From contig NW_005199684.1 of the NCBI RefSeq assembly GCF_000372725.1, positions 482,030 through 546,029 of the forward strand: 64,000 nt of DNA, written 5' to 3'. Under the pieces are notes generated by a model. That model saw only the letters and a program-made list of their open reading frames with translations, made no database searches and was not told the DNA's origin. The DNA is from Emiliania huxleyi CCMP1516 (lineage: Eukaryota; Haptophyta; Isochrysidales; Noelaerhabdaceae). Of the stretch, positions 1-11,838 are shown in pieces; positions within the stretch are counted from its first letter, which is position 1, and every line of letters begins with the position of its first letter. Position numbers and translations under genes: made by a program.

Positions 1-128
1 GAGAAACGACCCATAAAGACAGAGCGCACACACGAGAGAGAAGGGGATAAAGAGAGCACTCTAGGGGGCATCCCACAAGGAAAACGGAAGGGACAACGCA
101 AAGCGGAACCGAAAAGGACGAAGGACGG

Positions 129-1006
129 TCAGGAGAGAGCCGACAGCTCCAGCGCAAACCGAGGTGGCGGCGGCGGCGGCGGCGACGGCGAGGGTGCTGA
201 CGGCGGCGGCGGCGAGGGCGGAGAGACCACGAACTCGACGCGGTAGACGTCGAAGCCGCCCGGGTTGCACTGGTCGGCGAGGCGGTCGGTGCCGCAGGCG
301 CCGGAGCCCTCGCAGAGCTGGCCCGGGGAGAGGGGCGCCTGCGGGTGGGCGGAGGGCCGTGAAGAGGCACACGCTCAGAGTAGCCGAGGGTGGCGCGGGG
401 TGGTGGGAGGGAGCAGGTGCGAGGAGGGAGGAGGGTGTGTGGGGGAAGGAAGGTGTGAGCCGGGGGGGCGGCGGCGCAGCGTGCCAGGTTCTGGGTCTGG
501 CATGCTGCGAGGTTGTCCGGGTCGCTCGGGCACTCTGACGGGTCGATGAGGACCAGGCACAGGCCGCACTCGGAGATGCCGCCCGGGAGGCACCAGTGGC
601 CTTGGGACGAGCCCAAAGGCAGCAAAGGCGGCGGGGTCGGCGGCGGCGGCGGCGCGTGCGGAGTCGGAGGCATTGTCGGCAGCGGCGGCGGGGTCGGCGG
701 CGGCGGTGGCGCGTGCGGAGTCGGAGGCATTGTCGGCAGCGGCGGCGCCACCGACGGCAGCGGCGGCGCCACCGGCGGTGGCAGCAGCGGCGGCGCACTG
801 CCTGGTTGCTGCGGCTGCGGTGGCAAGCGTGGTGGAGGCTGTGTCGGGGAGAAGTAGCTCTGTGGCGTTGTCGGAGGCAATGGTGGCAGTGGCAGCGGCA
901 GCGGCGCCGTCGCCGGCAAGTGCGGTGGCGGGTGGAGTGGAGCGCGTCCGCCCGACAGCGCCAATCCGGGGGCCGTGCCTAATCTCTCCGACAGAGGAGA
1001 CAGCAT
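129..1006 (-). CDS. Pro-rich, Cys-rich secreted or surface protein
   Basis: From the ATG at 1006 the frame stays open. It encodes a proline-rich stalk containing a repeated 19-residue block (two copies, DNA 629-742), then a Cys-rich module with CHWCLPGG, ISECGLC and DPSECPSDP. A GC-AG intron at 339-484 joins this to GQLCEGSGACGTDRLADQCN and GFDVYRVEFV, followed by a second Pro/Ser tract and a TGA at 129-131, giving 243 residues. The module resembles the Cys-rich GELCEGDGECGT-type units found in many haptophyte and heterokont surface proteins; this is family knowledge from memory. No signal peptide is visible at this start, so the true N terminus may be in an unplaced upstream exon. Without splicing, the same frame runs off the left edge, which would be a different protein. 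Function is unknown; a cell-surface or extracellular matrix role is inferred. Confidence 0.6.
339..484 (-). other. GC-AG intron in the Pro/Cys-rich gene
   Basis: The intron opens with GC after a Leu codon and closes with a pyrimidine-rich tract and GCAG. The next exon also starts with GC. Removing it joins two Cys-rich halves of one module in phase 0, which is the main support. Confidence 0.5.
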
Positions 1007-3427
1007 GGGAGGATGAGGACGGCGTGTTGAGAGACCCGTGACCTGTGTCTCAGGCGCCGACAAGTGTTTTTCTTAGGACAGTGACCGCCCCATTTGAGAG
1101 AGAGAGCTTCGAAGAAGGATTTGGGCAAGACCAACAACAAATCACGACTCTCACGGTGATTTGGCCTCGACAGCTTGTCAGCCCTCAGCCGAAGCTGGGG
1201 CCGATCCCGTAGCCGAGAGAGCCCGCGCCGATGAGTTCGGCGCGGTCGGGGGGGCCTGCAGAGAGGCCAGCGTCTTCTTCTCTTGTATGTCTTCGCGAGG
1301 GAAAAGTAATCCGAGCAAACCCGCTCTCTCTCTTAACCCGCGGCCGCAATGAATTAAAAAGGGGCGGTTTTCGAGGGGGAATCTGGAGAATCTGGGAATC
1401 TGCTCACCACGGAGCCCACCTCATCGAAGAAACTTTTCAGTGTATGTGGCTCTTACGAACATACCCGTAGGTGAACTGCTGACAGGGTTTGCGACTTTTC
1501 ACTGCAAGAGCCAAGACATACTAGTTTTTTAAGGTGCTCCACAAGTTAGGCACAAAAGATCTGGCATTGCAGGCCATTTCGGCCCCTTAGACGGTCACTG
1601 AGTAGGCCAAAATCCCCACTGGGCCGGGAGGACCTTAGAATTCTTTCTTAAGACTTTGTGGACAGAGGCCCTGGTGCTGCAAGAAGACGCGGACGGTCAC
1701 CATCGGTGTTTTTGGCTTCGCCACCGTCCAAAGCGTGCGCCACTGCGCTCGCCGACATCGAGCGAGCACGCCTGTCCGACGAGCGGCTTGCGCTGTGCGC
1801 GTGCGGACGCCTTCTTGTGGCTCTCGTCGAGGGCGTTTTGCGGGCCGGCGGGTGCGTGGGAGAATGTAGAGCCTCGCGCTGGAACGGCTCCGCCTCCGTG
1901 CGTCGTTGAAGCCTTACATCGTTCACATCGTCATCGTTCACACCCCGGCTCGCCATCGTCGAGCCTCTCCACACCGTGTGCGTCCCCGGTTGTGTCATGT
2001 ACTTTCAAGGCACGAGTCCATCATGTCACCCTTAATTTTCCGCATACGGCATACGACCGAATGAGCAACAACAAATTGCTAAATCTCTCTCTCCGAATTG
2101 AGCGTCGTCGTGTGCCCTTACACACACAACACACATGCAGTGCCGACCCTCCCCTCCAAAACAACTACATGTACGCCATTCATGGCTCTCAAGATCTCAA
2201 GTATCAACTGCTCGATTGCAACAAGCTCAAAGCGCCGCAATCAATGTGTTTCAAAATAAATAACCAGGTCGCTCCGAGCCTCTGCTCGCAAAAAAACGCG
2301 AGAGATGAAAGGAATTAAGCAAAAGAAAAAAGCCATCACCGACGCGGACAAGGAGGCGATGCCGATGGGGGGGGTTAGCGGTAGGTTATAACGAAATCTG
2401 AAACGTCAGCAGGGGAGGGGATCGGGGATCGTGGGGGATGAAAAGAAAGAAGACAAGGGGGCAAGAGAGGAGGAGAGGGGGGGGGGGGGCAAGAGGGGGG
2501 GGTCAAGTTGGGGAAAGAGAAACGTAAACGAGTAACAGAAAGCTGAAAGAAAACATGCGAGCAGGAGAAAGTTCGCTTTTTGGGCCGCTATGACTGTGAT
2601 CTGGTAGTGGGTCTAGTAGTGCGCACACAAAAAGATTTTCGGCCACAGGGATGGGCAGCGCCATGGCAATGTTGAGCGGGCTTAAGGAATACGGCAAAGA
2701 GACGGGGAAGCGACCCGCGCGAGCAACAATACTTCCACTGTAACGGGGCGACTATGTGTGCGCGAGGCGAGGCGAGCGGCCTCTTGGAGCACTTGGAGTG
2801 CAGTCAGTAACCTCACATCCAGGGCCGGGGAGCTGAGAAGCGCATCCAGCGGGCCGGATGATCGGTATCGGGCTACGGGCTAGAGAGCCCTGACCCCTAA
2901 CTAGGGGGGGTGCGCGTTCGCAGGGAAAGGGCCGTAAAGTAAACACGGGTCTCCGAGGGTTCGTTCCGTGTACCGGGTTTCCCCTTAACTTCAGAACGCC
3001 CCCTCTACTCGGAGCTAGAAGACACGACACTGTACACCACGTACGTACACAGGTCCTCACTCAGCATCCCGTCCCAGGGTTCCACCGCCCGTCTTCCCGG
3101 GGTTCCGGTCCCCCCTGATTCGCTCTTTTATTCGCCAGCCGAGCGTCGCCTGACGGTCGCTGTAGCCGTTTCTGATGTCTCTTCTTTGGCCGAGGTCTCG
3201 CCTCCGCTTCTCCTCCGACTGGTACTGCCGCCTCCGAGAGCGTCGACGGCCCGGCCGGGGTCACCCCGGGCAAGGACGGTGGCATTGGGTCCCACCCACT
3301 TCCATCCCCGGGAGGTCGGGTCCGCTCTCCCTGGTCGACGAGTCGTGCCCGCACCCGCGGCCTCTCTACCGCGAAGTGCCGAACTTAAGGTAAGGTAGCT
3401 TGAGTTAGGTTAGGTGCTTTGCACTGA
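1007..3427. other. intergenic, no supported gene
   Basis: Several frames are open here on both strands but none shows a domain, a codon pattern or splice logic I trust. The stretch holds GA-rich and G-rich tracts (about 2400-2500) and one copy of a hairpin-bearing module at 1433-1500 that recurs at 38916. Nothing else is recognised. Confidence 0.5.
1433..1500 (+). repeat. hairpin-bearing module, copy A
   Basis: About 60 bases here match a segment at 38916-38979 at most positions. Both copies start with a T-rich tract ending in CAG, then TGTATGT followed by GCTCTTACG, a short CCCGTAGG block and CTGCTGACAGGGTTT. The TGTATGT and TTACG-ACA arms can pair around the GCTC loop, fully in the other copy and less well here. 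It could be part of a transposon, a 5' leader or a small RNA. Confidence 0.4.
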
Positions 3428-3469
3428 GTTAGGCACGGGGTAGCAGCAGTTAGGCACGGGGTAGCAGCA
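3428..3469 (+). repeat. 21-bp tandem duplication upstream of the transposase gene
   Basis: Two perfect copies of GTTAGGCACGGGGTAGCAGC plus A lie head to tail, about 130 bases before the transposase start. It may be part of the element's 5' end or a recent slip. No inverted counterpart was seen beyond the 3' end of the gene. Confidence 0.6.
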
Positions 3470-3596
3470 TGGCGCCATTGATTTCTTTTTTGGTCCGAAC
3501 GGGCTCACGCGCTGACGTGTCCCCGCCGCCTATCCGCTGGTGTGCATGCTGCTGCTGCTCACCCTAGCGGGGACGAGCCTAGTCTACCCCAAGCCA

Positions 3597-6280
3597 ATGC
3601 CCAAGACGCAGCTGACCCTCGCGTTTGGTGCGCCGACTCTGCAGCTCTCCTCGGCGCCGCCACCGACGTCCGCCCTTCAGTCCGCGCTCGCACGGCCACC
3701 CTCCAACGCTGCTGGCCAGACCCAGGCGGTCGTCGCGCCTCCGGCGGCGGCGGCGGGGTCATCAGGCGTGACAAAGATCGTCGTCGACCAGAAGCGGCCG
3801 GTGATGGCCAAGTTGAAGGTCGGCCCCAACGCCGAGCATCGCGAGTGGGGGTGGGTCCACCTCACCCTCGATGTGCGCCAGGCCAAGGTGGAGATGCCTG
3901 CCAACCGCAACGTGTACACGCAGAAGCAGAAGCGCGCCATCCTGGACCAGACCGCCGGGATGACCGATGCCGACGCGGCGAAGAAGGTGCGCCTCATCAA
4001 TGGCTTTGAGAAGGTCAAGGCGCAACAGATCAAGCGCTGGCGCGAGGCGGCGGCTCAGGAGGAGCGGTCGGGCAAGCGAGCGAAACGCGGCGGCGGGCGC
4101 AAGGTGAACGCCGCCTTCGAGACCGCGGTGCTGGACGAGCTGATCTACACGAGCCTCGAGACAGTCCAGGACAAGGAGACGGCAGTGGTGCAGGCCAACG
4201 TCGCGTACTCGAATATGATGATTGTGCGTGCCGCCGAGAAGGTCCGGGGGTACGCCACCTTCAAAGATGACCCCAAGGTGTGCGCTCTGAAGTTCTCGAC
4301 CAAGTGGGTCCTCGGCTTCCTCCGGCGCAACGCCCTTCGCCGCCGGCGCATCACCGCGAGCGAGAAGGTGCTGCCCGACCCGTCGGCGGTGCAGGCTCAG
4401 ATGAGCCAGATCCAGCAGACCATCGAGGCCGACAACTACACTCCGGCCGAGATCATCAGCGCCGACGAGACGGGCGTGTTTTATGGCGCCGCGCCAAAGT
4501 ACCAAGTCGCGTGCCCTCGGACGCCGCGCGCGCGACGGCGCCCGAGGCGGACGAGAAGGCGTGCCGAGAGCCCGGGGCACGGGCAGCCGAGCCATGGAGA
4601 CTGATAACCAGTGATATCTCATGATAGGCGCGCTTCACTGAGATGCTCTTCGGCGCCGGCGACGGCGAGATGGGCCCACCTTATGGTATTATCAAGTGCT
4701 CCGTCACGGGCGTCGACCTCACGTCGGCAAAGGTGCTCAGCTCGCTGCACAAGGAGTCGGGCTTCACCGCCGAGGAGGGGTGGTATCTCAAGGTTTGGGA
4801 GCGGGAACTGTCGCTGCAAAAGAAGGGCGCAAAGAAGGGTACCCTCGAGACCAAGACACACCGCCGCCCCTACCTCATCCACGAGGAGTCGCTGGAGATT
4901 ATCACCTGCCAGGTGAAGGCGTGGATGGATACGCCCGGCATCTGCATGTGGCACGAGGTGCAGGTGATCCCGTGGGCGGCGCGCCGCACGGGTCGCGTGC
5001 TCGTAGTTTGGGACAACTGTGGCCCACACAAGACCGAGGCCGTCAAGGCCGCTTTCATGCGGGCCCGCGGGCACAAGCAGGTGGAGCTTCCGCCCAAGAT
5101 GACGGACATCCTCCAGGCACCACCAGCACAGTGCCGCACCCCTCTCCTCACCACCCGACCCGACGCTTGAGACCCCATCCTCAGGTGATGGATCTGATTG
5201 CCAATGGCCCTCTCAAGACCGGCATCCGCCGGGAGCGCTGCGATAAGCTCTTCGACTTCTTTCAGCAGTGGAAGGTGGAGCGGCTTCAGGCTCAGGCGTG
5301 CACGCATCCCTTGTGACATGTCTCGGGGAGCCTGGGTGCTCACTCCCTCCCGTGACGGTAGGTGAACAAGAAGCCACTGCCGCCCTTCAAGCCCCCGAAG
5401 CCAAAGGTGGCCGACGGTCTTCGCACGTTGCGCACGGTTTGCGACACGACGTTCAAGTCCGTCAAGTTCAAGGCGAGCCGTAGCATCTCCCGCGCCCCGC
5501 CCTTGCGCGCTCTCACCAGCATGTGCTCAGGAGTCGATGCGCAAGTGCTTCGTCGACGTGGGCCTCGTCAAGAACACGGAGGGCAACTACACCAAGTACA
5601 CCAACCACCGGCGGGGCACGATCTTCAAGAAGGCCGACGTCGACGGTGCCACGTGCTTGGGCGAGGTCGCGGCCGAGCTCGAGATGGTGCAGCGCGCCGG
5701 CGCCGACTCAAGGGAGGGATGTCGCCATCCTTATACTGCCGGTACCTAGGTGACAATTCGCGCGAATTTTTATGCGAAGTGTCACCCAGGATCAGTCGTG
5801 CCTGTGTCGAGCCTGTGTCGAGCCTGTCCGTTAAGTCGAACCTCTTGTCGAGCTCACATGAACCTTCACGGGCTTCGCGCCGAGAGAGAGCTGTTCCTAG
5901 GCTCGTGTGACGTCGACGCCGATGACGGGTTTGAGGAGTACCAGCGGCGGCAGCGAGCTGCTGTGCCTGCGGCCAGCAATACGAGCTCTGGCCACAACTC
6001 GCGCGTGGATGGCGCGGCGCCGAGCGCGGCACCGAGCGCAGCACCCGCCAAGCCCTCGCTGGAGCTCCAGGCCGAAGCGGAGGCAAGGTCTCGGGCGGAC
6101 GCACGCCGGCGGGCGCAGGAGCGCGAGGGCCGCTTGCAAGCGACGGCCGCTGCAACGAGCGGCCTGCCAAAGAGTCTCGGGCCGCCCTTGACGCCCTCTG
6201 AAATCGCTGCTGAGCTAAAGGCCAGCCGGCGAGCGATGACTGAGGAGACTGTTGATTTCGTGCAGGCGTGGAGATCATAG
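3597..6280 (+). CDS. pogo/Tc5-like DDE_1 superfamily transposase (DNA transposon or domesticated)
   Basis: The start is the ATG at 3597 (MPKTQLTLAFGAP). A helix-turn-helix region (about YTQKQKRAILDQTAGMTDAD onward) precedes the catalytic domain: SADETGVFYG carries the first Asp-Glu, VVWDNCGPH the second Asp, and LPPKMTDILQ then MDLIANGPLK follows the third position, as in DDE_1/CENP-B-type transposases. Exons I can join are 3597-4558, 4628-5116, 5185-5289, 5362-5472, a fifth from 5531 to about 5700 and a last one from 5901 to 6280. The last exon is low-complexity Ala/Arg/Glu and ends AWRS. One frame change lies near 4505, between GAAPKYQ and VPSDAARATAP, and cannot be explained by an intron. 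So this copy is either slightly broken or affected by a sequence error. No terminal inverted repeats were identified. The introns are the same short type as in host genes, suggesting long residence. Confidence 0.65.
5749..5786. repeat. imperfect palindrome inside the last transposase intron
   Basis: GGTGACAATTCGC at the left pairs with GCGAAGTGTCACC at the right with one mismatch, around an AT-rich centre. It resembles the paired ends of a tiny inverted-repeat element. It sits in intronic sequence between 5700 and 5900. Confidence 0.45.
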
Positions 6281-6871
6281 TTGAGTCTTGAGTACTTGAG
6301 ACCGGGATCGTTGGATGATTCCTGTTGACCGCACGTCCGCACCTCTGTGTACACCGTACTGCAATCTGCCAACGGGAGGAGGAAAGTGTAGACGCCTCGC
6401 AAATACATCTATGAGCGCTGCTTCTTGCCACGGTGCGCCCCCGCGTCCGGCGCGTCTCTCGCGTGCCTCTGCCTGCCGCCGGAGAGCGCCGAGACGAGCG
6501 CCGGCGCCCGAGAGGCGCGGGGGGGCCGCGTACGGGCTACGGCGGGCGCGGCGCGCCTAGAGAGAAGTGGATGTGTGGGGGTAGCCATAAGCCAAAATCA
6601 AAAACGCTCCACCTGAAAAATAAAAGGAGCCGGGAGCTTCCCTCGCGCCGCAATCCCGACAAATACCCAGGGGGAAGAGTCCGCCCGCACCGTCAAAGTG
6701 ACACATGGTCCGGAGTCAGCTGACTCCGAGTTCTACTGTGTGTGAACTTCTGTGGCTCCCTCGAGCACTGTCCTAGCATGCGCGTAGACTAGAATGCGCT
6801 GGCGCGCGCGAGTTGAGACCGCTCGGGACGAGGAAGAGAACGGAGTCAAGCAAGCCACCCACGTACTCTGG

Positions 6872-9800
6872 CTAGTTATCATTTGACGCCGCGTCGACAA
6901 CGGGCGCCGCCAGCTCCGGCAGCAACGTCTCCGACTCCTTGCCATTGAAGCGCGAGAACGCAAAGGCCGTCGAGTAGGGTCCGGCCAACTCGTAGTCGGC
7001 TGCGCTGCCCTCGATCGAACCTTCCGCTTGAGCCGAGGTCTTGAAGGCGCCTTGCAAGGGGTAGCGGTCCTTCTTGCCCCAGCGCGGCGCCGTCGACGAA
7101 AACGACTGGCCGATGATCCCGTGCGGCTTCGACCGCGCGGCAGCCGCGCCTCTGGCGCTGAAGCTGACGTCCAGCCGATGCTTCGGACCAGAGACCCAGT
7201 CATACACGTGGTTGCCGTGGACGAGCACCGTCCAGTTGCCCAGGGTGAAGGTGGCGGACGAGTGCGCCATCTTTATCACGAGGTCGAAGCACGCCTTGCC
7301 ACCGTGCTTGCCGAATTGGAAGGGTCGCCCTGCGCAGTTGCCCTGCACCACTTTCCACCCCATGTTGTGCTCGTCGAGCTGCGAGGCGAAGAAGGAGGCA
7401 TTCGCGGGTCGCCGCGCCTTGTCCACGCGCGCCACCACGTGCACCTCGGTGAGGAACGTCCCGTTCACAGTCAACTGGCCGTTGCGGATGGTGAAAGTGC
7501 TCTCCTCCACCTTGACATTGACGGCGAGCCCTGGCGCCGAGAAGAAGGCGTAGCACGTGTCGTTGCGTCCGCGGAAATCGGCCTCGCCGCCGTGCGCAAA
7601 GTGCAGATGCGGATCTTTTGCAACGAGCGCATCGCCCGCTCCGGGCCGGGGGTCGACCGGGTCGCACTCGGGCTTGGATTCTGGGCAGCTGATGGTAGCG
7701 TCGCTGCAGCACAACGGCCAGCCGCCCCCGTAGCAGCCATAGTCGGGCGAAAACGTGCAGTACGAAGCGCCAACAAGCATCGGGGGGGGAGCCCCAGTCG
7801 GAAAGTCGGCCGGTGGCGGAGCCGCCGCTGGTGGCGGTGTGCCAGCGTCGACGACTCCGATCGGCGTGTCGGCGAACAAGTCGTTTTGCAGTGGCTCGGC
7901 CAGAGTGAGCGACGCGTCGCCATCACCGATAGCACCGATGCCACCACCACCGGCGTCGGCACCGATCCCCGACAGATCCTCCGAGAGGACCCGAGTCGAA
8001 TCCAACAGTGCACGGCGCCCCAGCTCGTACTTCCCATCCTTGCACAGGCTGCCGATGGTGATCACCTCGGAGGCAAGCCTGAGACGCATGCCAGCCTTTA
8101 GGTCGCAATGAATAAAATTGAGGTAGATGACCGTATCACCCTTGAATGCGTCCCTTGCGAGCTTCATTGGGCCACGCTTGCAGCCGCCGGGCGGTGCCTG
8201 CTTGCAAGGAATGTCATCATCCGCGTCGTCAATCCCGTCGCCGTCGGAATCGGGGTCCAGCATGTCTGGCAGGCCGTCGCCGTCCTTGTCGCCCGTTCCC
8301 TCGAGGCCATCTGGAATGCCGTCGTCGTCGGAGTCTGGATCATCAATGTCGGGAGTGCCGTCGCCGTCGGTGTCGCCTGTGCCCTCGTAAACATCGGCGA
8401 CGCCATCGCTGTCGCGGTCGGGCTCTGGGCATGGCTTGCAGTTGTTCGCGACGTTGCCGACATACCTACGGAGGAGCAAGCTCCGCCTCAAGCTAGGGCC
8501 CAAGGGATCGCTCAAACCAGAGCGCACCCTTTGGCCATGCAGTCCACCTTCGCCTTGCCCCGCATCTTCACGCACGATACGTACCTGTTGGCCACGGTCG
8601 GCAGTCGCTCGCGGGTAAAGGGCTCGCTGCATAGTGGGGGTGGGTGGGAGGAGGCCACCCGTTGTCCGAGCATTGCTTCGATCGCATGGCAAAGTCTCCG
8701 CACTTGTCTCCGGGGCCAAGCTCAACCTTGCTGCACTGCCGCACCGCAACCTTCTCGGCAAACTCGCCGCTTGCAAAGAGCGCGCAGCCTGGCTGCGTCG
8801 GCTTGAGGTTCGACACTTCCTCGCACTCGGGCTTGGACTCTGGGCAGCTACCAGGGCGGCGGCAGCACGACGGCCAGCCGCCCTTGTAGCAGTCATAGTT
8901 CGGTGAATTTGTGCAGTATGATGCGCCCAGCTCCTTGGGATCGGCAGCGTCGGGGATACCGTCGCTGTCGGAGTCAGCCGTATCGCTCTCGAGGCTGTCT
9001 GGTATGCCGTCGCTGTCAGAGTCGCCCGTGCCCTCCTCGGCGTCGTCGATGCCGTCGCCGTCTGCGTCAGGATCGAGGTAGTTGGGGATACCATCGCTGT
9101 CGGGGTCGTCCGCGCCCTCGTCGGCATCGGGCACGCCGTCGCCATCGCCATCCGGGTCGAGGGCGTCAGGAATGCCGTCGCTGTCCGAGTCGCCCGTACC
9201 CTCGTCAACGTCGTCAATCCCATCGCCATCAGAGTCCGGATCGAGGAAGTCGGGAACCCTGTCGCGGTCGGTATCGGCGGCCCGTGTGGAGCCGTCGTTC
9301 CCCCTCTCGGCTCCGTCGGGGATTCCATCATCGTCCGAGTCTGGGTCATCAATCTCGGGGATGCCGTCGCTGTCAGTATCGCTGGTGCCTTCGTACATGT
9401 CGAGAACGCCGTCGCTATCCCGGTCGGGCTCGATGCACGGGCTCTCACAGTTCTTGGATATGTCATTCCCAGGGCCAAACCTACCGGGGCCGGCTCCCTC
9501 TCAAGGGCAAGGCTCGTGCGAGGATCAAATTCCTGTGCCGGGGGATGGGCGCAGCGCACCCCTTGGCCATGCAATCCGATCTGAGTCCTCGCGAGGCAGC
9601 GGAGCACTGGATGAACCTACATACAGCCCGCTCGCAGCGTCATGCGCGCCCGTTCTTTCGGGAAGAGTTCGATGGTTTGGGGGTGGGCAGTCACCCGTTT
9701 CCTCTGCATTGCTTTGAGCTCATTGCAAAGTGCCTGCACTTCTCGCCGGGGGCGAGGACAACCGCGGCGCACTGCTTGACGGCTGTTGTGCCGACAAACA

Positions 9801-11193
9801 CGGTTTTTGTGAAGAGGTTGCACAGCGGCTGCGGTTTCATGACCCACTCCCGGTCGTCCTTGGCGTCCTCCATGTTGGGCACCCCATCGCTGTCCATGTC
9901 ACCCCTGCCCTCCCTCTCGTCGGTATCAGGTTTACCATCACTGTCGCTGTCGCTCTCTACAGGAGGCGCATCAATGTCGAGGCTGTCTGGTATGCCGTCG
10001 CTGTCAGAGTCGCCCGTGCCCTCCTCGGCATCGTCGATGCCGTCGCCATCTGCGTCAGGATCGAGGTAGTTGGGGATACCATCGCTGTCGGGGTCGTCCG
10101 CGCCCTCGTCGGCATCGGGCACGCCGTCGCCATCGCCATCCGTGTCGAGGGCGTCAGGAATGCCGTCGCTGTCCGAGTCGCCCGTGCCTTCCTCGGCATC
10201 CGGCATGCCATCGCTGTCCGAGTCGCAAGGGCAGCAGTCGTTCTCGTCCTCTGCGTCTGGCACCCCGTCGCTGTCCGAGTCGCCCGTTCCCTCCTCTGCG
10301 TCGGGCACACCGTCGCTATTCAAGTCAGCGGGGCCGTCGAGGGCGTCTGGGACGCCGTCGCTGTCAGAGTCGCCCGTGCCCTCCTCGGCATCCGGGCTGC
10401 CGTCGGCGTCCGAGTCGGGGTCGGTGAGGTCCATGACGCCGTCGCCGTCCGTGTCAGTGAACTTGCTGCAGGGGCAGCAGTCCGCGTTCATGTAGCCTCC
10501 GTTGCAGCACGAGGAGCAGCCGTTGCCGCGGCGGGAGCAGCAAGAGTGGCTTCCGCCCTCTGCAGCGGTCGCGCACGGCATGGTGTAGAGGAAGTCGCGT
10601 CGCGATCCTGTGCCCGTCATAGCCAGGGTGGAGCATTTGCCGCCAGTGGGGCCGATGATCTGGCCATCGCGGCAGTCTGTGCACGTCCCGTCCGGCGGAG
10701 GCGCGAGGCGTCGCGCACGCCGCAGCCGGCCGAGATCCAGGGAGTCGCCGCCGAGCTTGGGCTTACAGGAACAGCAGGCTCCCTTGTCCTCTTGGAGAAC
10801 GTCGGGGACGCCGTCGCTGTCAGAGTCGCCCGTGCCCTCCTCGGCATCCGGGCTGCCGTCGGCGTCCGAGTCGGGGTCGGTGAGGTCCATGACGCCGTCG
10901 CCGTCCGTGTCAGTGAACTTGCTGCAGGGGCAGCAGTCCGCGTTCATGTAGCCTCCGTTGCAGCACGATGAGCAGCCGTTGCCGCGGCGGGAGCAGCAAG
11001 AGTGGCTTCCGCCCTCTGCAGCGGTCGCGCACGGCATGGTGTAGAGGAAGTCGCGTCGCGATCCTGTGCCCGTCATAGCCAGGGTGGAGCATTTGCCGCC
11101 AGTGGGGCCGATGATCTGGCCCTCTCGCAAATCTTGCGCAAGAGAAGGGCTTGCATGGAGAGCGGCGAGCAGCGCGGCAATTCCTAGCCGCAT
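6872..11193 (-). CDS. large secreted protein with thrombospondin type-3 calcium repeats
   Basis: The ATG at 11193 opens a clear signal peptide ([20 protein letters not shown]). Long runs of Asp-rich repeats of the form [15 protein letters not shown] and [11 protein letters not shown] follow; these are thrombospondin type-3 calcium-binding repeats. They alternate with Cys-rich modules: SYCT.SP.Y.CY.GGWP.CC with CPESKPEC, and VKQC..V.L.PG.KC..FAM.SKQC. The last exon block (about 8470 to 6872) ends in a domain beginning [16 protein letters not shown] and containing HGIIGQSF, which resembles a von Willebrand D-like module common in haptophyte proteins. It stops after ASNDN. Frame changes near 8600-8900 and 9400-9700 imply introns I could not place exactly, so this could also be two adjacent genes. 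An extracellular, calcium-dependent adhesive or scaffold role is inferred. Confidence 0.65.
10349..11120 (-). repeat. recent 456-bp internal duplication in the TSP3 gene
   Basis: The block 10349-10664 recurs at 10805-11120 with an offset of 456 bases and very few differences (for example GAGGAG versus GATGAG). It carries the [19 protein letters not shown] module plus a Cys cluster and one calcium repeat. The offset is a multiple of three, so the frame is kept. Confidence 0.75.
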
Positions 11194-11838
11194 TGCCTCG
11201 GCGGCGTCCTGGCGGCCCCGCGCGTCCTGGCGGCCCCGCCAACCTCGGCGCTCGCCGATCCATCCAGCCGCTTGGATCAGTTATTGCGGCAAGCGCTTTC
11301 CCGACGGAACGATTGTGTAACGCACGCTGGGACAAACAGTTCCAGAAAAGAACTCCCGCGGGAGGAGCGTCGTGCGTCTTCCATGCTTCCAGATGAATGA
11401 AAGTAAACGGTCTGCGCGCCAAACGAGGGTAAAGGACAGACAGGCAGGGCCTGCACGAGCAGGATCTTAAGACGATGATCTGGGGTGCAGGGGAACGGGA
11501 GCGAGCGGGGGGCGTATCGCGACTGCCGGCCTCTCAATTGAGTGTGTGGTGTCCTTCCTGGTGTGCGGAGGTCGAACGCTGAGCACTTGAGCACACTCTT
11601 GAGTTTCACCGTGAGTTCACCGTTGCATTTCCGCCGACGGCGGACCCGCCACCGCACAGACCGCACGAGCGGAGGCAAGAGCGCTCCATGAAGCCCGATT
11701 TGCGGCGGCAGACAGTTTTTCTTTTTTCGCGCTTTTTACGCCATCTATTATCGGCGCGGCGACGGAGCGCCGCACGCTCCGTAGGCTGGACGCCGTTCTG
11801 GACAGCCTCGGCTCGATCGCTGACCTTCAGCGGCCGCG
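11194..11838. promoter_or_regulatory. divergent intergenic region between TSP3 and giant genes
   Basis: The two genes point away from each other, so both promoters must lie in these 645 bases. I see no TATA box or other motif I can name. No supported coding sequence is present. Confidence 0.4.

Noticed and set aside
1-1041. Plus-strand and alternative minus-strand frames in the GGC-rich left edge
   Set aside because: They encode Arg/Ala/Gly low complexity. The frame from 1006 on the minus strand gives a Pro/Cys-rich protein with a sensible intron and stop.
1656-2318. 220-codon plus-strand frame
   Set aside because: The amino acid content is unstructured and no similarity or splice pattern supports it; an overlapping minus frame is equally open.
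2752-3354. Pair of minus-strand frames as a conserved protein or rRNA-linked sequence
   Set aside because: The translation has no domain, and I could not match the DNA to any rRNA or spacer with confidence.
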